Positions 8,637 through 17,252 of a DNA stretch of 64,000 bases are shown piece after piece; position 1 is the first letter of the stretch; every line of letters begins with the position of its first letter. The notes below the pieces were generated by a model, which was given only the letters and a program-made list of their open reading frames with translations, was not told the origin of the DNA and made no database searches. This DNA comes from JACJYC01 sp964558465 (GTDB lineage Bacteria; Bacteroidota; Bacteroidia; Chitinophagales; Saprospiraceae): contig CAZLEF010000025.1 of assembly GCA_964558465.1 (NCBI GenBank), positions 1 through 64,000 on the forward strand, written 5' to 3'. The translations under genes and the position numbers were made by a program.

Positions 8637-8649
8637 CATAATATTTGAT

Positions 8650-9810
8650 ATGATAACCAGAGCTATTTCCGAAAAAATCAAGCAATTAGCCGGCAAATTT
8701 CCGGTGGTCAGCGTGACAGGGCCGCGTCAATCCGGCAAAACCACTTTGGTCAGACAGTTGTTTCCGGACCACAAATACGTCAACCTCGAACATCCTGATT
8801 TCCGACTGGCTGCCCGGCAGGCGCCGCTGGATTTGCTCCGGCATAATGCCAAGGGGATCATTATTGATGAAGCCCAATACGCGCCCGAGATCTTTTCTTT
8901 CATCCAGTTGGCTGCAGACGAAAGGAATGTTTCCGGGGAATTTGTACTGACAGGATCCCAACACTTCCTCTTCATGGAAAAAATCACTCAGAGCCTTGCC
9001 GGAAGGGTTGCTTTGTTTAATCTTTTGCCTTTTTCAACAAATGAATTGAAAGGAACTTCTTTTCAGCAACCGACCCCACTGGACTATATACTCAAAGGGT
9101 TTTTTCCGCGCATTTATGACAAAGACATCGCTCCTGCCGATTATTTCCCCGGGTACATCCAAACCTATGTGGAACGAGACGTTCGGCAGATTGTAAATGT
9201 TGCCGATCTGGATGCGTTTCAAACCTTTCTACGGCTTTGCGCCGGCCGCATTGGTCAACTTTTTAACCAAAGCGAAATCGGAAAACTGACCGGTGTAGAT
9301 CAAAAAACCATCAGCCGGTGGTTATCCATACTCAAAACGGGGTTCCAGGTGTTTACGCTTCCCCCCTATTTTCAGAATTTTGACAAACGGATCGTCAAGA
9401 CCCCGAAATTGTATTTTTACGATACCGGACTGGCCTGCTCGCTTTTAAGCATCCGTACAGTGGAAGAACTTAGTCTTCACTTTGCCCGCGGACCCTTATT
9501 CGAGAATTTTGTGGTCGCCGAAACCCTGAAAAATTTTTACAACCGGGGCATCCGGCCCAATCTTTATTTCTGGCGCGACCACGCGGGTAATGAGATCGAC
9601 CTCCTGGTAGAAGAAGGCGGCCGGCTCTTCCCGGTGGAAATCAAGGCCGGGCAAACCATCAAATCGGATTATTTCAAAGGGCTTAAATATTTTACCAATC
9701 TGGCCGGCATTTCACCGGACCATGCTTACCTCGTTTACGCAGGCGAGCAAAATATGACGACTGCCGACGGCAGGGTGGCGAGTTGGGATCATTTACCGGA
9801 GTTTCAATGA
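8650..9810 (+). CDS. AAA_14/DUF4143 family ATPase
   Basis: This 386-residue ATP-binding protein has Walker A GPRQSGKTTL (24-33), Walker B GIIIDEAQ (69-76) and a sensor-1 LTGSQ (100-104). The C-terminal DUF4143 half contains FENFVVAE and a restriction-nuclease-like DHAGNEIDLLVEE...FPVEIKAG core (about 318-340). Such proteins are very common accessory genes in bacteria and archaea; their role is not established, with defence or addiction often suggested. It is a lone plus-strand gene inserted in the minus-strand permease array, ending 7 bp before the stop of permease 2. The start is fixed by the short N terminus before Walker A. Two direct repeats precede it. It is not an ABC ATPase (no LSGGQ signature), so it is not the missing partner of the permeases. 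Confidence 0.85.
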   Translation: MITRAISEKIKQLAGKFPVVSVTGPRQSGKTTLVRQLFPDHKYVNLEHPDFRLAARQAPLDLLRHNAKGIIIDEAQYAPEIFSFIQLAADERNVSGEFVLTGSQHFLFMEKITQSLAGRVALFNLLPFSTNELKGTSFQQPTPLDYILKGFFPRIYDKDIAPADYFPGYIQTYVERDVRQIVNVADLDAFQTFLRLCAGRIGQLFNQSEIGKLTGVDQKTISRWLSILKTGFQVFTLPPYFQNFDKRIVKTPKLYFYDTGLACSLLSIRTVEELSLHFARGPLFENFVVAETLKNFYNRGIRPNLYFWRDHAGNEIDLLVEEGGRLFPVEIKAGQTIKSDYFKGLKYFTNLAGISPDHAYLVYAGEQNMTTADGRVASWDHLPEFQ

Positions 9811-9817
9811 ACCCCTA

Positions 9818-12178
9818 TCATTCCGAACGCAGGCTTTTTGCCGGTTTGGCCATGGCCGCCCGAAGGGTATTCAAACTCACCACCGCCAGGGTCAGCATCA
9901 GGACACCCAAACCGACCCCTGCAAACAGCCAGCCTCCGATATCGGTATGGTACGTGTATTTTTCGAGCCAGTTGCTCATCAGCCACCAGGTCAGGGGGAC
10001 CGCCACCACGAAGGCGATGAACACCAGTTTCAAAAATTCCCTGGAGATCAGCATCAATACCTGTTGCACCGAAGCGCCCAGCACTTTCCGGATGCCGATC
10101 TCCCGGATGCGTTTTTCAATGGTAAAAGACACCAGGCCCGCCAACCCGATGCAGCAGATAAAAATGGCAAGGCCGGCAAAAATGTTGGTGATCTTGCTGA
10201 TGAGCACTTCGGTCAGGAACTTCTTGCCAAATTCCTCGTCTACAAACTGATATTCGAACGGATAAGCCGGATTATGGGTTTTAAACAGGGTTTCAACCGA
10301 CTGCAGGGCCTCCTGCGGCTGGATGGCCGGTTTGAGCCGGACGGTGATGGAATTGGAATTCCCGGGGTCGTAAAACACCATCATCGGTTCTACCGGGTTG
10401 AAGGGCGAATCCATGATCACATTCTCGATGACCCCGATCACGGTATAGGTTTTCCCATACCTCATTTGCATGCCTAACGGATTTTTTAAACCCATCGCTT
10501 CGACTGCCGCCTGGTTCAGGATCATAGCGGAAGAATCGGAAGGCGTACCGGTAAAATCTTTGCCTTCCAGCATTTTGATGCCCATGGTCTTTGTAAAATC
10601 CACATCCGAACTGAAACCTGTAAAAATGATGTTCAGGTCGGCCGGTTTGCCTTCCCAATCGGGGGCCGGCGATCTCCACCAGATCTCGGTGATCGGTGAA
10701 AACGTCCGGGTGACGGAGTGAACCATCCCGGTTTGCAGCAGTTCCTGTTTGATCGCGGCAAAGTTCTTTTGGGTATCCTCCGAGGCGGGCATCATGATCA
10801 GGTTATCGGGGTTATACCCCATGTCCCGGTCCTTGGTATGCTGAATTTGCCGGTATACGATAATGGTTGCCGAAATGAGCAGAATGGTAATGACAAATTG
10901 CCCAACCACCAAAACCCGTCTGGGCAAAGCCGCCTTTTTTCCGGCGAGAAAAGTCCCTTTCAAAACCTGAAGCGGATTGAAAGAAGAGAGGTACAAGGCC
11001 GGATAACTTCCTGCCACCGCCCCGGTCACGAGGATCATGGCCAACCCGCCGATCCAGAAAACGGGCTGGCTGAGGTCCAGCGTCAACCGTTTATCTACGA
11101 GGATATTGAAAGCCGGCAGCAAAAAATAAACAGCGGCAAGGGCGAAAACAAAGGAGATGGAAACCAGGATCATCGACTCAAAAAAGAACTGGAAGATCAG
11201 TTGTTTTTTATCCGAGCCCAGGGTTTTTCTCACGCCTACCTCCTTGGCTCTTTTTTCGGACCGTGCGGTGGAGAGGTTCATGAAATTGACGCAGGCAATC
11301 AGCAAAATGATCAGGGCGATAACGGTGAAAAGCCGGACGTATTCGATCATGCCGCCGACGTTCACCCCGTCCTTAAAATCACTGTACAGCCGCCATTTGC
11401 TCATGGGAAAGCTGAAATAAGCGCTTATTTTTTTGTCGTCCGGGTCACGGGTGGTTTTAATTTCGTTGATCCCCTTGTCCAGCAATTGCATATCCGTTCC
11501 CGGGTTCGTTTGCACAAATACTTCCCAGGAGGAATTCTGCCAGTTATCCATCGACCGTTGCAAATACGGGTCGGAATAATCGAAAGGCCGGATGAAATCG
11601 AACTGGAAAGAGGAATTGGCGGGCGGATCCGCCACTACGGCCGTCACTTTGGCAGCGCGGTCACCGCCGACAACCGTCAGGGTTTTGTTCAGCGGGTCTT
11701 CCTCCCCGAAAAAAGCCGTTGCGGTGGATTGCGTCAATACGATGGAGGCCGGATCGCTGATGGCGGTTGCCGGATTACCCTGGATGAATTCCCAGGAAAA
11801 CAGGTCGAAAAAATGCTCGCTGACGGTATATCCCGTTTTATTCAACCGCGTATCCTCATACACAAACAGGGTGGGTTGAGGGTGGGTCGTCACCACCGCA
11901 TTTTTTATCTGCGGCAAACCTGTTTCAAGGGCTTTGGCTAGCGGCAAGACCATGTTCCGGTCGGTAAAGATCTGGTTGTTAAAATTGCGGTGAGCAATCA
12001 CCTGATAAATATCTTTGTAATGGGCATGGAATTTATCATACGCCCGTTCATCCCTCACCCAGAGCAGGATGAAAATGGTGCAGGTGAGGCCTATGGTAAG
12101 TCCAAGGAGGTTGGTAACAGAAAATCCTTTATTCCTGAATAAATTGCGCCAGGCAATTTTGAAATAATTTTTGATCAT
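9818..12178 (-). CDS. FtsX/MacB-family double permease 2
   Basis: The protein has 786 residues and the 4+4 helix layout. The first coupling segment is EKRAKEVGVRKTLGSDKK (about residue 305) and the second is REIGIRKVLGASVQQVLML. The second periplasmic domain contains the block PAPDWEGKPAD followed by DFTKTMGIKMLEGKDF, shared with permeases 4 and 12 (DWEGKDP or WPEKDP and GRDF). These three form a subfamily distinct from the other nine. It ends in AKPAKSLRSE, a variant of the NPVxSLKxE tail typical of the array. Its start is 12 bp downstream of the stop of permease 3, so the two are co-transcribed with this gene second, probably the distal gene of a longer unit. Confidence 0.88.
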   Translation of the reverse strand: MIKNYFKIAWRNLFRNKGFSVTNLLGLTIGLTCTIFILLWVRDERAYDKFHAHYKDIYQVIAHRNFNNQIFTDRNMVLPLAKALETGLPQIKNAVVTTHPQPTLFVYEDTRLNKTGYTVSEHFFDLFSWEFIQGNPATAISDPASIVLTQSTATAFFGEEDPLNKTLTVVGGDRAAKVTAVVADPPANSSFQFDFIRPFDYSDPYLQRSMDNWQNSSWEVFVQTNPGTDMQLLDKGINEIKTTRDPDDKKISAYFSFPMSKWRLYSDFKDGVNVGGMIEYVRLFTVIALIILLIACVNFMNLSTARSEKRAKEVGVRKTLGSDKKQLIFQFFFESMILVSISFVFALAAVYFLLPAFNILVDKRLTLDLSQPVFWIGGLAMILVTGAVAGSYPALYLSSFNPLQVLKGTFLAGKKAALPRRVLVVGQFVITILLISATIIVYRQIQHTKDRDMGYNPDNLIMMPASEDTQKNFAAIKQELLQTGMVHSVTRTFSPITEIWWRSPAPDWEGKPADLNIIFTGFSSDVDFTKTMGIKMLEGKDFTGTPSDSSAMILNQAAVEAMGLKNPLGMQMRYGKTYTVIGVIENVIMDSPFNPVEPMMVFYDPGNSNSITVRLKPAIQPQEALQSVETLFKTHNPAYPFEYQFVDEEFGKKFLTEVLISKITNIFAGLAIFICCIGLAGLVSFTIEKRIREIGIRKVLGASVQQVLMLISREFLKLVFIAFVVAVPLTWWLMSNWLEKYTYHTDIGGWLFAGVGLGVLMLTLAVVSLNTLRAAMAKPAKSLRSE

Positions 12179-12190
12179 GTCCGGGTGATT

Positions 12191-14581
12191 TTATTCGTTT
12201 TTTAAACTGTTTACCGGGTTATCCAGCGCCGCTTTCACGCTTTGGAAACTCACCGTCAGAAACGCCGCAGACACCGCCATTCCGCCTGCAACGGCAAACA
12301 CCGTCCAGGGGATATCGATATGGTAGGCAAAATCGGCCAGCCATTTTTTCATAAAAAACCAGGCCAGGGGTGAGGCGATGACCAGAGCGATAAAGACCAG
12401 CTTCAGAAAATCCTTCGACAAAAGACCCACAATGCCCGTCACGGTTGCGCCAAGTACTTTGCGGATGCCGATTTCTTTGCGCCGCTGCCGGGTGGTAAAT
12501 ACCGCCAGCCCGAACAAACCCAGGCAGGCGACAAATATCGCCAGTCCGGTACCCGCCGTCGTGAGCCGTTTTACTTTTTGTTCGGTTTCGTAGAGGGTGT
12601 TCAGGTGGGCCTCGAGCCACAGGTGTTCGAAGGGTTGTTCCGGGAGGATCTCTTCCCAGCGGCTTTCCAGGGCAGCCACGGTGGTCGCCATATTGCCGGG
12701 CCGCACCCGGATCAGCACATTGCTCAGGTCGGCAGGCTGGTAATGGATGATGATGGGCTGAATGGCCTCGTGCAGCGAGTTGAAATGAAAGGCGTCCGTA
12801 ACGCCGACCACCCGCAGGGAATCTCCATCCGTGTACACTTTTTTCCCCAGGGCGTTTTCCGGGGTTTGCCAGCCGAATTGCCGGACGGCGGCCACATTGA
12901 CAAGGACCGATTCAGCGGTATCGGCAGGGCTCTCCGCGCGGAATGACCGGCCGGCCAGCAAGGGAATATTCATGGTTTCGAGCCAATTGGCGGCGACGGC
13001 ATATTCCACAACATGGTACCCGCCGTCCACCCCCTCCACTTTGTAGGTCGAACTGCTGCCGCTGTAGCCGAACAGGTCGTTGGCCGCCGTTGCGCCGACA
13101 ACCAGCGGGTGGTTTTTAAAATCTTCCGTCAGTAGTCGCCCCCTGGCCCGCGCCTCCTGGGTGCGCAAAGGCAGACATACGACCTGCTCCTTGTCGAAAC
13201 CGAGGTTTTTATTTTGCAGGAAAGACAACTGCGCCCCGATGACCAGGGAGCCGATGATGAGCAAAACGGAGGCGGCAAACTGCGTCACCACCAGGCCTTT
13301 GCGCAACCAGGCGCCCTTTGCACCCTTCAATGCAGACAGGCTTTTGAGCGCCTCTACCGGCCTGAAACCCGACAATACAAAGGCCGGGTAGCTGCCGGCA
13401 AAAAAACCGGCCAGCAGGGCGATGCCGAGCCAGGTGAGAAAAAGGCCTTTATCCTGAAGAAAATGAATGGTCAGTTCATTGCCGAATAATTGGTTCGCCT
13501 GCGGCAATAACAGGTGTGCCAGCGCCAGCGCAACTGCAAAAGCCAGCAGCGCCGTCAGCATGCCCTCGGTGAGGAATTGCCGGATCAGTTCGCCCCGGAC
13601 GGCGCCGAGGGTTTTGCGGACGCCGACCTCTCTGGCCCGTTCCTGCGCGCGGGCAGTGGACAGGTTGATAAAATTGATGCAGGCAATGCACAGCACGATC
13701 AGGGCGAGGAAGGAAAAAATGGCAGAGTACCGCCGGTTGCCCATTTTCCCAAACTGACCCATCCAGCCCCCGGAATCGAAATAAACATCGCGCAGCGGCT
13801 GCAGGTAGGTCGACCAGCGCGCTGCAAGTTGCGCATCCACATGTTTTTTCATAAAACCGGGCAACTGCGCCTCGATGGTTTTGGGGTCGGTTTGGCTATC
13901 GAGCAAAAGAAACCCCATAGGCGAGGCCCAGGTCCAATCGTCGGGGTTGTGTTCCCAAAGGGGGTGTGCCGACCAGGGCAGGATAAAATCAAACGCGAGG
14001 GTAGAATTTTCGGGGGCGTCCTGCATCACGCCGGTTACCAGGAAGGGTTGGCTGTTCTGAAGAATCAGGGTTTGCCCCATCGGGTCGTTTTTTCCGAAAT
14101 ATTTCTCGGCAATCCGCTTGGAAAGGACCAGTCCGGCGGGATCGCGGAGCGCTGTTTCCGGGTCGCCCTGCAGCAACGGAAAGGTGAAAATCCTGAAAAA
14201 AGAAGAATCGGCCAGGAAAACGTTGTCTTCGAAAAAAAACTTGTCGCCCGCTTTGACCATTACCTCGCCGGGCGTGTATACCCTCGTAAATTGCTCGATA
14301 CCCGCCAATTCTGCTTTCATGGTGGGCCCCATGGCCGGAGGAGCGCTGGCAATCCTGAGGTCGCCGTCGTTCATTTTTACGGAAATGCGGAGTTTATAAA
14401 TTCGGTCAGCGTTGGCGTGAAAGCCGTCCATACTTTTTTCAAAACGCAGGAACAGTACGATCAGCATGCAACAAAGCATCCCGACCGCCAGCCCGGCGAT
14501 GTTAAGCGCCGTAAATATTTTGTGCCGGCGAAGGTTCCGCAAGGCGATTTTCAGGTTGTTTTGAGACATATTATGGATCAT
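12191..14581 (-). CDS. FtsX/MacB-family double permease 3
   Basis: The protein has 796 residues in the usual 4+4 layout. The first coupling segment is ERAREVGVRKTLGAVRGE and the second RRKEIGIRKVLGATVTGIVG. The N-terminal helix (about 23-45) is unusual in having LNIAGLAVGMLCCMLIV followed by FLRFEKSMDGFH, where the siblings have W-x-x-D/E-E. A second in-frame ATG (14569, MSQNNLKIALRN) begins exactly where the conserved LKIALRNL block starts and may be the true start. It is followed 11 bp later by permease 2 and preceded by the repeat-filled gap 14582-14813. Confidence 0.88.
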   Translation of the reverse strand: MIHNMSQNNLKIALRNLRRHKIFTALNIAGLAVGMLCCMLIVLFLRFEKSMDGFHANADRIYKLRISVKMNDGDLRIASAPPAMGPTMKAELAGIEQFTRVYTPGEVMVKAGDKFFFEDNVFLADSSFFRIFTFPLLQGDPETALRDPAGLVLSKRIAEKYFGKNDPMGQTLILQNSQPFLVTGVMQDAPENSTLAFDFILPWSAHPLWEHNPDDWTWASPMGFLLLDSQTDPKTIEAQLPGFMKKHVDAQLAARWSTYLQPLRDVYFDSGGWMGQFGKMGNRRYSAIFSFLALIVLCIACINFINLSTARAQERAREVGVRKTLGAVRGELIRQFLTEGMLTALLAFAVALALAHLLLPQANQLFGNELTIHFLQDKGLFLTWLGIALLAGFFAGSYPAFVLSGFRPVEALKSLSALKGAKGAWLRKGLVVTQFAASVLLIIGSLVIGAQLSFLQNKNLGFDKEQVVCLPLRTQEARARGRLLTEDFKNHPLVVGATAANDLFGYSGSSSTYKVEGVDGGYHVVEYAVAANWLETMNIPLLAGRSFRAESPADTAESVLVNVAAVRQFGWQTPENALGKKVYTDGDSLRVVGVTDAFHFNSLHEAIQPIIIHYQPADLSNVLIRVRPGNMATTVAALESRWEEILPEQPFEHLWLEAHLNTLYETEQKVKRLTTAGTGLAIFVACLGLFGLAVFTTRQRRKEIGIRKVLGATVTGIVGLLSKDFLKLVFIALVIASPLAWFFMKKWLADFAYHIDIPWTVFAVAGGMAVSAAFLTVSFQSVKAALDNPVNSLKNE

Positions 14582-14589
14582 TAAAAACG

Positions 14590-14760
14590 TATCAACGATT
14601 CGTTTATTCGTTTATTTGAAGAAGGCTGCCTCGCATCAACGCATCAACCACGCGTACCGCGTGGCACGCACATCAACGCATCAACGAATCAACGAATCAA
14701 CGCATCAACGAATCAACGAATCAACGAATCAACGAATCAACGAATCAACGCATCAACACC
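14590..14760. repeat. Array of 8-bp AATCAACG-type units with reverse-oriented flank
   Basis: About eleven 8-bp units (AATCAACG or CATCAACG) run head to tail at 14670-14757. A shorter opposite-strand stretch (CGTTTATTCGTTTATTTG, near 14600-14617) and a CCACGCG/CGCGTGG palindrome (14648-14664) precede them. The array lies between permeases 4 and 3, just beyond the stop of permease 4. The same unit recurs at 49966-50077 and 57405-57500. Confidence 0.75.
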
Positions 14761-14813
14761 TGCCCGGCCGCTCGTGCCTCGCCGCCATTCGGGTAAAAAT
14801 CAACAGATCCCCC

Positions 14814-17195
14814 TCACTCCGACTTCAGCGACTTCACCGGGCTCATCAATGCCGCCCTGATGGCCTGGTAACTTACGGTCAGCAGGGTAATCGCCACAGC
14901 GCCGATGCCCGACGCGGCAAAAATCCACCAGGCAATGTCCTGTCGATAGTCAAATTTTTCCAGCCAGTTGTTCATCAAGTAATAAGCAAGCGGCATGGCG
15001 ATGAGGCAGGAAATGACCACCAGGCCAATAAATTCTTTGGAAAGCAGATTCCAGACATTGGCCACGGTAGCCCCCAGTACCTTTCGGATGCCAATTTCTT
15101 TGGTTCGCTGCTCAGCCACAAAAGACGCCAGGCCGAACAAACCCAGGCAGGAAATAAAAATGGCGAGCAGGGAAAAGAAGGTGGCCAGTTTGCCGATCCG
15201 CACTTCATCTCCGAATTTTTCGGCATATTGTTCATCCACGAATTTAAATTCAAAAACAGAGGCAGGGTCGTGTTTTTTAAACCCCGCTTCAATTCCGGCC
15301 AGGGCTTCACTTGCGCTGAGTTCCGGGTTGATTTTGAGAATGATCACATTTTCCAGGTCGGTAGAAAGGTGAAAAAGTGAAGGCCTGACCGGCTGATAGG
15401 GCGACTGGACCAGCAGATCTTTCACCACTCCGATAACGGTAAAGGGTTTTTCCTCCCATTCTATGACGCTTCCGACCGGTTCTTTCAAACCGATGTATTC
15501 AACGGCGGATTCGTTTAGAATAAAGGCGGAGGTATCCGTTCCGAATTCCCTGGAAAAATCCCTGCCCTCTTTGATTTCCCAGCCGATGGTTTTTCCGTAT
15601 TCATAGGTGACCGCGGTATTGGGAAAATCAACGGCCAGGTTGGGGTCCTTTCCTTCCCAGTCAAACCCCCCGTTGGTATTCCAGACCTCCGTAGTCGGGC
15701 TGGTTGCCTGCGTCATGTCGACAATGATCCCCTGGCTCTTCAAATCATTCCGGAGGGCTTCAAAATGAGCATGGATCGCATCCGACACGCTGGTCGTGAG
15801 CAGTCCGTCGCGGTTGTACCCGATCGGCCGGTTTTTGGCATGGTCGACCTGGCGGAAAACAATAATGGTTCCGATGATCAACGTGACGGAAACAGTAAAT
15901 TGCACCACGACCAATACCTTGCGCAGGACCGCCGGGAAGCGCCCCACCCTGAAGGTCCCTTTCAAAACTTTGACCGGCTGGAAAGAGGATAAATAAAGGG
16001 CCGGATAACTGCCCGCAATCAGGCCTGTGACGAGGCTAAAAGCAACCCCGACCAGCCAGAACACAGGATTGGACCATAAAATGGCGATCTTTTTACCGGC
16101 AATTTCATTGAAAGAAGGAAGCGCGAGCGTGACCAGGAATATCGAAAACGCAAACGCCAGTGCAACCACCAGCAGGGATTCGCTGAAAAACTGGGCGATC
16201 AATTGCCCCCGCATAGAGCCAATGGATTTTCGGACGCCCACCTCTTTGGCCCTTTTTTCTGAACGCGCCGTGCTTAGATTCATAAAGTTGATGCAAGCCA
16301 GCAGCAAAACGAAAACGCCGATAATTCCGAAAAGCCAGACGGTTTGTATCCTCCCGCCTACATTGACCCCTTCCTCAAAATCGGAATATAAATGCCATTT
16401 ATTCATCGGATGCAGGAAAACGACGGGATTGTATCTCGCATCCTCTTCCGGCACTTTGTTTAATTTAACATCCTTTATTTTTGCGGAGACCGTTTCCATG
16501 TCCGCGTTTTCGGCAATCTGGGCAAAGGTTTGCGTAAAATTGCTACCCCAGGGGTTTTCCATCGCCTTGATCCAGGGATTGGTGATCAGATAAAGCTCCC
16601 AGGGTAAAAGATAGGACAATTCCCTCAGGGTGGTATTAAAAGGCAGATCTTCGTACACCCCCGTCACCTTTACATCGACCTTATTATTGATTTTCAGCAA
16701 TTTATCAATAGGGTCGTCATTTCCGAAGAGCGCCTCCGCAACAGATTCGGACAGTAGAATGGAATACGGCTCCTTCAACCCGTTTCCGTCGCCCCTGAGC
16801 ATCCTGAGGGAAAGCATATCCGTTACCTGCGGTTCAAAATAACTTCCGGGTTTCAGCAATTTTTTCTCACCAAAAGACAGGGTATGATTAAAGTTCCAGG
16901 ACGATTGTAAAACATATTTGAAATCACTCCCGTAATTATTCCGGATTTCGGCGCCCAATACTGCCGGGTTGGCTGTCTGTGTTTCTGTTTTCCCGTTATA
17001 GGTCTGGTGTTGCATCACCTGGGCGATCTGATTGTAGTTTTTGTGGTAGTTGTCAAACGACCATTCATCCCAAATCCAGAGTCCGATCAGCATAGCCACC
17101 GCCATGCCGGTTGCCAGGCCGGCAATATTGATGAAAGATGAAATCTTGTTTTTGAAAAGATTCCGGAAGGCGAGTTTAAGATAATTCAGCAGCAT
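14814..17195 (-). CDS. FtsX/MacB-family double permease 4
   Basis: The protein has 793 residues. The N-terminal helix block is INIAGLATGMAVAMLIG, followed by WIWDEWSFDNYH. The first coupling segment is EKRAKEVGVRKSIGSMRGQ and the second TKEIGIRKVLGATVANVWN. The second periplasmic domain has the FDWEGKDPNLA block and GRDF, placing it with permeases 2 and 12. The domain also carries VDEQYAEKFGDE near its end, where the other subfamily has a DE-x-x-x-x-x-LY element. It lies 57 bp after permease 5 with no promoter visible between, so it was probably co-transcribed. The AATCAACG array follows the stop. Confidence 0.88.
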   Translation of the reverse strand: MLLNYLKLAFRNLFKNKISSFINIAGLATGMAVAMLIGLWIWDEWSFDNYHKNYNQIAQVMQHQTYNGKTETQTANPAVLGAEIRNNYGSDFKYVLQSSWNFNHTLSFGEKKLLKPGSYFEPQVTDMLSLRMLRGDGNGLKEPYSILLSESVAEALFGNDDPIDKLLKINNKVDVKVTGVYEDLPFNTTLRELSYLLPWELYLITNPWIKAMENPWGSNFTQTFAQIAENADMETVSAKIKDVKLNKVPEEDARYNPVVFLHPMNKWHLYSDFEEGVNVGGRIQTVWLFGIIGVFVLLLACINFMNLSTARSEKRAKEVGVRKSIGSMRGQLIAQFFSESLLVVALAFAFSIFLVTLALPSFNEIAGKKIAILWSNPVFWLVGVAFSLVTGLIAGSYPALYLSSFQPVKVLKGTFRVGRFPAVLRKVLVVVQFTVSVTLIIGTIIVFRQVDHAKNRPIGYNRDGLLTTSVSDAIHAHFEALRNDLKSQGIIVDMTQATSPTTEVWNTNGGFDWEGKDPNLAVDFPNTAVTYEYGKTIGWEIKEGRDFSREFGTDTSAFILNESAVEYIGLKEPVGSVIEWEEKPFTVIGVVKDLLVQSPYQPVRPSLFHLSTDLENVIILKINPELSASEALAGIEAGFKKHDPASVFEFKFVDEQYAEKFGDEVRIGKLATFFSLLAIFISCLGLFGLASFVAEQRTKEIGIRKVLGATVANVWNLLSKEFIGLVVISCLIAMPLAYYLMNNWLEKFDYRQDIAWWIFAASGIGAVAITLLTVSYQAIRAALMSPVKSLKSE

Positions 17196-17252
17196 GGCTT
17201 TGACGGTTAAGTGCGATAAATGGATGAATGTTGATTTATTTTTCTCCTTTTG

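Noticed and set aside
8650..9810. ATP-binding partner of the ABC permeases
   Set aside because: It has Walker motifs but no LSGGQ signature or Q-loop of ABC ATPases. The DUF4143 C terminus places it in the AAA_14 group.
10718..11941. Long plus-strand open frame (407 codons) inside permease 2
   Set aside because: It lies fully on the opposite strand of a clear permease gene, is rich in His/Arg/Gly/Gln as expected of an antisense shadow, and has no domain features. Similar shadows at 13514-14584, 21402-22439 and 51382-52533 were rejected for the same reason.
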